From positions 1-5,434 of the forward strand of contig JAQUXV010000208.1 of NCBI GenBank assembly GCA_028692205.1: 5,434 nt of DNA, read 5' to 3'. Of the stretch, positions 1 through 4,676 are shown piece after piece. The number at the start of each line of letters is the position of its first letter. The first letter of the stretch is position 1. The notes beneath the pieces were generated by a model. That model did not search any database, was not told the origin of the DNA, and was given only the letters and a program-made list of their open reading frames with translations. Source of the DNA: Eubacteriales bacterium. Lineage in GTDB: Bacteria; Bacillota_A; Clostridia; Christensenellales; Aristaeellaceae. The position numbers were made by a program, and so were the translations under genes.

Positions 1-5
1 GCCGC

Positions 6-707
6 GTGAAACTGACGGCGGACCGCCTGTGTAAAACCTTTGGCAGCCAGAGCGTGCTGAAAGACGTAAGCTTTTCCGTGGAAAGCGGGGAGACGCTGGC
101 GATTGTCGGGCGTTCCGGCTGCGGCAAGACGACGCTACTTCGGATGCTGGCGGGCTTTTTGCCGCCGGATGGCGGGGCGGTGTGGATGGATGGGCGAAGG
201 GCCGAAGCCCCGGACAAGGACCGGCTGATGGTCTTTCAAAGCTTCGACCAGCTTTTTCCGTGGTTTACGCTGCGAAAGAACATCCAATATGCGCTGAAAA
301 AGACGAGGCCTGAGCTATCCAAAACCGAAGCGCGGGAAACCGCCCTGCGCTGCCTTGCGGAAATGGGGCTTGCCGGCGCGGAAGAGAAATACCCCTATCA
401 GCTGTCCGGCGGCATGAAGCAGCGCGGCGCGCTGGCGCGCGCCATGGCGCTTTCACCCCGAGCGCTGCTGATGGACGAGCCGTTTTCCAGCCTGGACGTG
501 TATTCCCGTGAAAGTGCGCGTGCCTCGCTGAAAACGCTGAAAAAAGCCACCGGCGCGGCGGTGGTGCTGGTGACCCATGATTTGGACGAGGCGGCCGAAC
601 TGGCGACGCGCATCGCGCTGATGAAGGCGGAAGCCGGTGGTATTTTCGCCCTGATGGACAACACCGGCCCGGATGTGACCGAGCGGCTCCGCGAACTGAT
701 GAAATGA
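6..707 (+). CDS. NitT/TauT-type ABC transporter ATP-binding protein
   Basis: Cytoplasmic ATPase that powers an importer of the nitrate/sulfonate/taurine/aliphatic-substrate class; the substrate cannot be read from this subunit. Motifs in order: aromatic A-loop F12, Walker A GRSGCGKTT at 35-43, Q-loop VFQSFDQLFPW at 76-86 (the Q...LFPW form is typical of SsuB/TauB relatives), signature LSGGMKQR at 133-140, Walker B with D157-E158, D-loop SSLD at 161-164, and H-loop H191 in VTHDLDEA. All catalytic residues are present, so it should be active. At 233 residues it is slightly short for the family (about 250-260), mainly after the H-loop. The start taken is GTG at 6; the frame stays open to the window edge and no ribosome site can be seen, so the true start could lie further left. 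Permease and binding-protein genes are expected upstream. It converges on the next gene with 28 nt between stops. Confidence 0.93.
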   Translation: MKLTADRLCKTFGSQSVLKDVSFSVESGETLAIVGRSGCGKTTLLRMLAGFLPPDGGAVWMDGRRAEAPDKDRLMVFQSFDQLFPWFTLRKNIQYALKKTRPELSKTEARETALRCLAEMGLAGAEEKYPYQLSGGMKQRGALARAMALSPRALLMDEPFSSLDVYSRESARASLKTLKKATGAAVVLVTHDLDEAAELATRIALMKAEAGGIFALMDNTGPDVTERLRELMK

Positions 708-735
708 GCCTACGTTGCGGCACGCAAGATGGTGT

Positions 736-2268
736 TTAGTACGGATTGACGCGGTAGACGCGCACGGCGCAGGGCTGTCCGATTTCCTGCACGATTCGCA
801 TGCCGTAGCCGGGGCTGTCGAACGTGCCCAGCAGCGTACAGTGTTCCTGTAAAAAGGTTTCCACCTCCGGCACATAACGGGGGTTTCCGTAGAGCACATT
901 GAAGCTGGGGCGGCGGTTATAAATAAATTCCATCTCATCCGACCAGACAATGGCCTGAATGTTCCGGCTTTTCACATAATCGGCGAAGGAAAGGTTATTT
1001 TCTTTTAAGTAGGTAAGGTTACGCACGTCCAGAAAAGCGCCGTTGTTAAAATAGAATCCGGCGTTGAGGTTGACAAGCGTCTTTGTATCGGGCGTTACAT
1101 ACGCCGCGATCTGCGAAAGATAAGTGTTATAGGAATAGGCGTATGCCTGCACCACCGGAATGCAGGCGGTGACGGAGAACACGGCGGCAATCAGCGGCAC
1201 AGCCACGCGGCCAAACTTGCGCCCCGCCAGCAGGGGAGCCAATAAAAGCAGGCAGGGGAACATCCACAGGATCGCGCTGAGTTGGTTATAACGGCCGATC
1301 AGGATGGTGCCCGCCAGCGCGCCGACGGTCAGGCCAAGGCTTGTCAGCACCGCAAACGATCGCGTCCGCACGGCTTGAACCGCGCCAAATAAAGCCAGCA
1401 GCGCGCAGAGGACGAGCTGCGGCTTCAGATCCGGCAGCAGATACGTGCCGCTGACGCTGCCCCACAGGCGCGTAATATAGGCGAAGGACTGCTGGAACTT
1501 GTTTCCCACGGGCACCAGCAGCTCGAACTCCTCTTCGCCGTAGCGCAAATAATCGGCGAAGAAATTTGGGTTAAACGACAGGCTGATGCCCACAAACACG
1601 AGCGCAAAGCCGCCCGTAACGCCGATGTACGTAAGAATCGCCTTAAGGCTGAAACGGCGCTGCCCGAGCATAAGCAGCAGCATGGCGGCTCCGCAGCCGG
1701 TGGCAAGCAGCAGGCTGTTGGGGTGCAGCCCAACGCCGAGCCCCGTAAGCACGCCCAACTTTACCGCTGTGCGGCAGGTGAAGGTTCCCCGGCTTTGTAG
1801 CAGTACAAGCGCCAGCGCGAGCAGCAAATACAGAAGCAAAATTTCCTGCCGCGCGGTATGCGCGGCGGCAATGAACTGACCGTTCAGCGATACAAGCGCC
1901 GTCAGCGCGAACGAAAGCCGGAAGGAGGCGACTTCGCGGCAGCAGCGGTAAAACAAATACAACGCCGCAACCCCGGCAAAAAGCGAGAGCAGCCGAACCG
2001 TGAAAACGGAATAGCCGAACACGAGGAGGAAGGGCATTTGCAGCAGGTGAAACAGAATTTTGATCGCGTGCGGGTAGCGGGGTTTCAAATCGAAAAACGG
2101 CTCCGTAACGCCGGTGTAACCCTGCGCCATCATGTTCTGCGTCAGTCCGCTCAGCCAGCTCTCGTCGGAATGCACCAGCGGATACCGCGTTAGAAACAGC
2201 AGGTTGAGGCAGAAATAGACGAGCAGAAAACCGAAGACGAGATACCGTTCTTTGCCGAATTTTCGCAT
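736..2268 (-). CDS. GT-C fold membrane glycosyltransferase (ArnT/PMT-like)
   Basis: Predicted integral-membrane glycosyltransferase that would move a sugar from a polyprenyl-phosphate carrier to an extracytoplasmic acceptor; both substrates are unknown. Numbering from the 2268 start (510 aa): first membrane helix about 9-26, then a loop with HSDESW at 33-38, whose D35-E36 match the acidic motif in the first outer loop of GT-C enzymes. KPRYPH lies at 62-67 and ARQE at 139-142, resembling the R-x-E/D site of ArnT-like proteins. Roughly nine to eleven hydrophobic helices run to about residue 390, followed by a soluble C-terminal domain of about 110 residues, as usual for this fold. The ATG at 2268 is preferred because AAGGA (2277-2281) sits 8 nt upstream; an in-frame ATG at 2286 would add six residues but has only a weak GGA. 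No partner genes lie beside it, so it looks like an orphan. Its promoter lies in the divergent region shared with the rhodanese operon. Confidence 0.85.
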   Translation of the reverse strand: MRKFGKERYLVFGFLLVYFCLNLLFLTRYPLVHSDESWLSGLTQNMMAQGYTGVTEPFFDLKPRYPHAIKILFHLLQMPFLLVFGYSVFTVRLLSLFAGVAALYLFYRCCREVASFRLSFALTALVSLNGQFIAAAHTARQEILLLYLLLALALVLLQSRGTFTCRTAVKLGVLTGLGVGLHPNSLLLATGCGAAMLLLMLGQRRFSLKAILTYIGVTGGFALVFVGISLSFNPNFFADYLRYGEEEFELLVPVGNKFQQSFAYITRLWGSVSGTYLLPDLKPQLVLCALLALFGAVQAVRTRSFAVLTSLGLTVGALAGTILIGRYNQLSAILWMFPCLLLLAPLLAGRKFGRVAVPLIAAVFSVTACIPVVQAYAYSYNTYLSQIAAYVTPDTKTLVNLNAGFYFNNGAFLDVRNLTYLKENNLSFADYVKSRNIQAIVWSDEMEFIYNRRPSFNVLYGNPRYVPEVETFLQEHCTLLGTFDSPGYGMRIVQEIGQPCAVRVYRVNPY

Positions 2269-2276
2269 CCGCAGGG

Positions 2277-2283
2277 TCCTTCC
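2277..2283 (-). promoter_or_regulatory. Ribosome binding site deciding the glycosyltransferase start
   Basis: On the minus strand this reads GGAAGGA, whose AAGGA core is 8 nt before the ATG at 2266-2268. The competing upstream ATG (2284-2286) overlaps the beginning of this site and has only an isolated GGA 9 nt before it. This favours the shorter protein beginning MRKFGKERY. Confidence 0.5.
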
Positions 2284-2288
2284 CATAA

Positions 2289-2405
2289 CTATTTATCCAA
2301 GAGCACGACGGTTTGAATGCGGGGCTGGATACCGCGCAGCGCAAGCGCCGCCGGGCTTACCGGATTGCCTTGATTATACCATAGCGGACTTCCGAACCGC
2401 GGCAT
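2289..2405 (-). other. 38-codon open frame just upstream of the glycosyltransferase
   Basis: An ATG-initiated frame (begins MPRFGSPLWYNQ, ends QTVVLLDK) stops with TAG two bases before the upstream candidate ATG of the glycosyltransferase. It has no ribosome site before its ATG, and its first codons lie over and upstream of the extended -10 at 2373-2381, so a transcript from that promoter would lack its start. It could be a chance frame, the remnant tail of a lost gene, or a leader peptide transcribed from further up. I do not recognise the peptide. Recorded mainly because the near-touching junction resembles translational coupling. Confidence 0.12.
2373..2381 (-). promoter_or_regulatory. Extended -10 promoter for the glycosyltransferase
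   Basis: The minus strand reads TGGTATAAT, a perfect TGn-TATAAT extended -10 for the vegetative sigma factor. No good -35 hexamer is found 16-18 nt further up, which fits extended -10 promoters. Transcription would begin near 2366, giving a leader of about 100 nt before the ATG at 2268. Confidence 0.55.
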
Positions 2406-2424
2406 AAATAAGCGGTATGGTATA
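2375..2424. repeat. Inverted repeat TATACCATA / TATGGTATA in the divergent promoter region
   Basis: TATACCATA at 2375-2383 is the exact reverse complement of TATGGTATA at 2416-2424, with 32 nt between; flanking bases match partly (AGCGG against GCGGT). The left arm overlaps the leftward extended -10. The right arm forms part of a TGGTATATT on the plus strand. It may be mirrored promoter elements, a two-site operator, or coincidence in AT-rich DNA. Confidence 0.45.
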
Positions 2425-2426
2425 TT
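2418..2426 (+). promoter_or_regulatory. Possible second rightward extended -10
   Basis: TGGTATATT matches the extended -10 consensus with one mismatch in the hexamer (TATATT for TATAAT). It mirrors the leftward promoter across the inverted repeat. No supporting -35 is visible. If used, it would give the rhodanese operon a leader of about 70 nt carrying the palindrome at 2450-2462. Confidence 0.25.
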
Positions 2427-2437
2427 AAATATCGTTA

Positions 2438-2467
2438 TTACCTTAACAAACTTGAATCAAGTATAAT
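2438..2467 (+). promoter_or_regulatory. Main promoter candidate for the rhodanese operon
   Basis: A perfect -10 TATAAT lies at 2462-2467. The best-spaced -35 is a poor TTACCT at 2438-2443 (three of six bases, 18-nt spacer). A better hexamer, TTAACA at 2443-2448, is only 13 nt away and so unlikely to serve. A start near 2474 gives a leader of about 30 nt ending in a strong ribosome site. The weak -35 suggests help from, or control by, a DNA-binding protein. Confidence 0.5.
2450..2462. promoter_or_regulatory. 13-bp palindrome overlapping the rhodanese -10, candidate operator
   Basis: ACTTGA-A-TCAAGT is a perfect inverted repeat with six-base arms around a single A. It fills the end of the promoter spacer and touches the first base of TATAAT, where a bound repressor would block RNA polymerase. 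I cannot assign it to a regulator family; it resembles but does not match the FNR/CRP-type TTGAT-N4-ATCAA site, whose spacing differs. Confidence 0.35.
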
Positions 2468-2490
2468 GGTACAAGAGCCCAAAGGGGAAC

Positions 2491-2496
2491 GGAGGG
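2491..2496 (+). promoter_or_regulatory. Ribosome binding site of the rhodanese lipoprotein
   Basis: GGAGGG lies 7 nt before the ATG at 2504, a near-consensus Shine-Dalgarno match that fixes the start and yields a proper lipoprotein signal peptide. Confidence 0.8.
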
Positions 2497-2503
2497 TAAG
2501 AAA

Positions 2504-3424
2504 ATGACTTTCAAACGACTATGGAAAACCGTCGCCGTGCTGCTGTGCGTGATGCTGGCCGCCGGAGCGCTAACCGCCTGCAACACCTCCACTTACGCGG
2601 AGAGCGGCAAGAAGATCATCCCAGCTTCGGAACTTGGCAACTACATTGGTAAAGACGATGTGGTGATTGTGGATATGCAGACCGCGGACGCGTACGCCGC
2701 CGCCCATGTGCAGGGCGCGGTCAATATCACGCTGGACGACATCGTGATCAACGTACCCGTAAAAAATATGTTGACGTCCAAAAGCAAGATCCAGAAACTG
2801 CTCAGCGAAAAAGGCATCGGTAACGACACGACCATCGTCGCCTACGACGATAACAAGATGAACGCACCGCGCCTGTTCTGGACGATGCTGATGTACCAGA
2901 ACCAGAACGTGCTGGTGGTGGACGGCGGCCTGACCGCGATCAAGGCGGCGGGCTACGAGCTGAACGATGTTGCGCCGGAAGTGGCGCCTGCGGAATACGT
3001 GGCCGCCGATAAAGACACCGCATGGCTCGCGACCGCTGCGGACGTGCTCAACCAGGTCAACGAGCCGGACAAGAACACCATCCTGCTGGACGTGCGTACG
3101 GAAGAGGAATATAGCGTAAGCGGCAAAGTCCCTTCCTCCATCATCTGGGATTACGCCGATAACTTTTATAAAGACGGCACGTACAAGAACATTGAAACCA
3201 CGCGAATCAACTACATGAACAAAGGCATTCGCCCGGAAAACAATGTGATCATGTACTGCCAGACGTCCATGCGCGCTGCCGCGGTGTTCCTGCGGCTGTA
3301 CGACGCGGGTTACCGCAACCTGAAACTGTACGACGGCGCTTATCTGGAATGGTCGTCCAACCCCAACAATCCCATTGATATGCCTTCGGGGACCGTTGCG
3401 CCCACTAACAAGGACGCATCTTAA
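2504..3424 (+). CDS. Tandem-rhodanese lipoprotein, thiosulfate/mercaptopyruvate sulfurtransferase family
   Basis: Predicted membrane-anchored extracytoplasmic sulfurtransferase that would pass sulfane sulfur through a cysteine persulfide. Residues 1-25 form a lipoprotein signal peptide with lipobox LTAC at 23-26, so C26 would be lipidated. N-terminal rhodanese domain about 36-150: the usual active cysteine is replaced by D115 (VAYDDN) and the DVR motif is DMQ (57-59), as in the non-catalytic first domain of TST/SseA enzymes. C-terminal domain about 175-292: LLDVR at 194-198, catalytic C252 in loop CQTSMRA (252-258), and the family hallmark YDGAYLEW at 276-283. The loop is neither CRKGVTA (rhodanese) nor CG[ST]GVTA (mercaptopyruvate type), so the donor is uncertain. 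At 306 residues it fits the two-domain family plus signal peptide. It ends in tandem TAA stops, 28 nt before the second rhodanese gene, so the two are almost surely co-transcribed. Confidence 0.9.
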   Translation: MTFKRLWKTVAVLLCVMLAAGALTACNTSTYAESGKKIIPASELGNYIGKDDVVIVDMQTADAYAAAHVQGAVNITLDDIVINVPVKNMLTSKSKIQKLLSEKGIGNDTTIVAYDDNKMNAPRLFWTMLMYQNQNVLVVDGGLTAIKAAGYELNDVAPEVAPAEYVAADKDTAWLATAADVLNQVNEPDKNTILLDVRTEEEYSVSGKVPSSIIWDYADNFYKDGTYKNIETTRINYMNKGIRPENNVIMYCQTSMRAAAVFLRLYDAGYRNLKLYDGAYLEWSSNPNNPIDMPSGTVAPTNKDAS

Positions 3425-3437
3425 TAAACCATTTTAC

Positions 3438-3446
3438 AAAGGAGAG
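3438..3446 (+). promoter_or_regulatory. Ribosome binding site deciding the start of the second rhodanese
   Basis: AAAGGAGAG is well placed before the ATG at 3453 (8 nt after GGAG). It rejects the longer in-frame start at 3375, which would overlap the preceding gene and put 26 odd residues before a clean signal peptide. Confidence 0.85.
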
Positions 3447-3452
3447 AACCGC

Positions 3453-4340
3453 ATGAAAAAGTTACTTGCTCTGGTACTGTGCCTGTTCCTGGTTGCCTCC
3501 GTATCCGTTGTCGCAACCGCCGAAGCGACGGTATCCCCCGTGGTCAAGGAAAAGGCGATGGACTATCTCGCCAACTACGACGGCTCCAAGTATACCATTA
3601 AGGCCGCCGATTTCCTGGCAAAGGTAGAAGCGGGCGAAGATATGCTGATTCTTGACATTCGGCAGGCCGACGCGTACGCCGAGGGCCACGTGAAAGGGGC
3701 CGTGAACGTACCGTTCGGCACGGCTATCGCCGAGCAGCTTGCCAACATCCCGGATGATGTGCAGCTCTATGTGTATTGCTACACCGGCCAGACGGCCAGC
3801 CAGACCACGGCGCTGCTGAACGTAGCGGGCAAATATGCCGCCAACGTGCAGGGCGGTTTCAACAACGGAATTTCCGCTGTGGAAGGCTATGAAGCCTACG
3901 TGACCACCGACGTGGCTACGCTGGCCGGGGATACCTACGATGTGGACCCCGACGTGCAGGCCGCGATTACCGCTTACTTTGAAGACGTCGTCTCCAAAGC
4001 GGGCACCACCTTCCAGTACAACAACTTCTCGCCCGATAGCCTGAAAGAGGTTATCGACGCGGAGATGGACGACTACTTTGTCTATTCTGTACGCCAGGCT
4101 GCGGACTTCGAAGCCGGCCACATTCCGGGCGCTATCAACAATCCCTTTGGCGCCGGCATGCAGCAGAACTTCGAAAGCCAGTTGCCCACGGACAAGAAAA
4201 TCATCGTGTACTGCTACACCGGCCAGACGGCCAGCCAGACCACCGCGATCTTGCGGCTGCTGGGCTACGATGCGTACAACCTGAGCGGCGGCTTCGTTAA
4301 CGGCTGGACCGCCAAGGGCTACGAAGGCGTGACCGACTAA
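3453..4340 (+). CDS. Secreted protein with two active-type rhodanese domains
   Basis: Predicted Sec-exported sulfurtransferase of 295 aa. The signal peptide is about 1-23 (KK, hydrophobic core, cleavage near ATA-EA); there is no lipobox, so it is released or held only by its neighbour. Domain 1, about 48-150: LDIR at 67-70, GHVKGAVNVP at 78-87, catalytic C109 in loop CYTGQTA, then the GGF turn. Domain 2, about 195-295: YSVR at 211-214, GHIPGAINNP at 222-231, C254 in an identical loop CYTGQTA, then SGGFVNGW. Both six-residue loops after the cysteine match the size of sulfur-handling rhodaneses rather than the longer Cdc25 type. Domain 2 has S212 where domain 1 has the conserved D68. The two loops are nearly identical even at DNA level (3771-3808 and 4206-4243), pointing to internal duplication. 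It lies second in the operon and is followed by a strong terminator. The function in the cell is inferred; alternatives are a persulfide carrier or binding protein. Confidence 0.9.
   Translation: MKKLLALVLCLFLVASVSVVATAEATVSPVVKEKAMDYLANYDGSKYTIKAADFLAKVEAGEDMLILDIRQADAYAEGHVKGAVNVPFGTAIAEQLANIPDDVQLYVYCYTGQTASQTTALLNVAGKYAANVQGGFNNGISAVEGYEAYVTTDVATLAGDTYDVDPDVQAAITAYFEDVVSKAGTTFQYNNFSPDSLKEVIDAEMDDYFVYSVRQAADFEAGHIPGAINNPFGAGMQQNFESQLPTDKKIIVYCYTGQTASQTTAILRLLGYDAYNLSGGFVNGWTAKGYEGVTD
3771..3808 (+). repeat. Active-site segment repeat, copy 1 (domain 1)
   Basis: A 38-nt stretch encoding VYCYTGQTASQT matches 4206-4243 at 37 of 38 bases; the single difference is a silent TAT/TAC. The last 32 bases are exactly the same. 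The surrounding domain sequences have diverged much more, so this block is unusually well kept. Confidence 0.9.
4206..4243 (+). repeat. Active-site segment repeat, copy 2 (domain 2)
   Basis: Partner of the block at 3771-3808, 435 bp downstream and in the same reading frame. Even synonymous positions agree. This suggests recent duplication or gene conversion between the two halves of the gene. Confidence 0.9.
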
Positions 4341-4368
4341 CCGGGTAAACAAACCAAACAAGGTCTTG

Positions 4369-4411
4369 CGCCGCCGTCTGCATGGCAGACGGCGGCGTTT
4401 GCCATGCTTTT
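4369..4411 (+). terminator. Rho-independent terminator of the rhodanese operon
   Basis: A perfect 13-bp GC-rich stem (4369-4381 with 4385-4397) closes on a three-base ATG loop 28 nt after the stop codon. It is followed by TTTGCCATGCTTTT, an interrupted U-tract. An alternative 8-bp hairpin, GCATGGCA (4380-4387) with TGCCATGC (4400-4407), shares bases with the main stem and runs straight into TTTT. Confidence 0.85.
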
Positions 4412-4461
4412 ATATAGGCCGGTATCGGCTTTGATGAGAAGCCGTTGTTTTGCGGATGGAG
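4395..4461. repeat. Intergenic direct repeat, copy 1
   Basis: Aligns without gaps to 4489-4555 at about 53 of 67 bases (39 of the first 50). It begins in the terminator's right arm with GCGTTTGCCAT and contains a small hairpin, CGGCTT (4426-4431) with AAGCCG (4439-4444). No gene is credible here. It may be a dispersed intergenic element or a duplicated terminator tail. Confidence 0.7.
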
Positions 4462-4488
4462 TTGTGCTGTCATGCGTGGAAACGTGCT

Positions 4489-4555
4489 GCGTTTGCCATT
4501 CTTTTTCATAGGCTGGTAATGGCTTTAGTGAAGTGCCGCTGCTATGTGGCTAGCG
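4489..4555. repeat. Intergenic direct repeat, copy 2
   Basis: Second copy, offset by 94 bp from the first. It keeps the GCGTTTGCCAT head, a T-rich run (4502-4506), ATAGGC and a GGTA core, and the hairpin-forming GGCTTT...GCC section in weakened form. Unlike copy 1 it is not preceded by a strong GC stem, so it is unlikely to terminate transcription alone. Confidence 0.7.
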
Positions 4556-4577
4556 TTACGTGGGCGCGTAGCATAGC

Positions 4578-4614
4578 AAACCGCCCGCCGTTGCTTCGGA
4601 ACGGCGGGCGGTTT
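4578..4614. terminator. Bidirectional hairpin terminator with cUUCGg loop
   Basis: A perfect 15-bp stem (4578-4592 with 4600-4614) runs from AAACCGCC to GGCGGTTT. The loop GCTTCGG can close further as a cUUCGg tetraloop (4594-4599) with a bulged G at 4593. The AAA and TTT ends supply a short U-tract on either strand. It lies 62 nt after the stop of the leftward permease gene, so it most likely ends that operon and backs up the rightward terminator. Confidence 0.75.
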
Positions 4615-4676
4615 GATGTGCTTGTTATTGATGCGTGTATACGAGGTAGTGTTATAACCACATTCGTTTGATACGG

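Noticed and set aside
715..727. TTGCG-GCA-CGCAA hairpin between the ATPase and glycosyltransferase genes
   Set aside because: Only five base pairs and no U-tract on either side; too weak to call a terminator, although some shared stop signal is expected between these convergent genes.
1643..2344. 233-codon minus-strand frame overlapping the glycosyltransferase start
   Set aside because: Out of frame with the membrane protein, arginine/alanine-rich low-quality composition, no domain; an out-of-frame shadow.
2443..2448. TTAACA as the -35 of the rhodanese promoter
   Set aside because: Five of six bases match, but the spacer to TATAAT is only 13 nt, too short for a vegetative sigma factor.
3375..3452. 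Longer start for the second rhodanese, adding 26 residues
   Set aside because: It overlaps the end of the preceding gene, has no ribosome site, and would bury a clean signal peptide; AAAGGAGAG directly before 3453 decides the shorter start.
3462..4361. 299-codon open frame on the minus strand opposite the second rhodanese
   Set aside because: It is a GC-driven antisense shadow with no recognisable domain or ribosome site, and the plus-strand protein has clear motifs.
4297..4509. 70-codon minus-strand frame across the terminator
   Set aside because: It overlaps the rhodanese 3' end and the terminator stem, and no promoter or ribosome site serves it; the repeat alone explains the sequence pattern.
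4395..4555. CRISPR array or phage attachment site
   Set aside because: Only two diverged copies, no regular spacers, no cas or integrase gene, and no tRNA nearby.
4450..4671. 73-codon plus-strand frame in the intergenic region
   Set aside because: It runs through the repeat and the 15-bp hairpin, lacks a ribosome site, and resembles nothing; chance frame.
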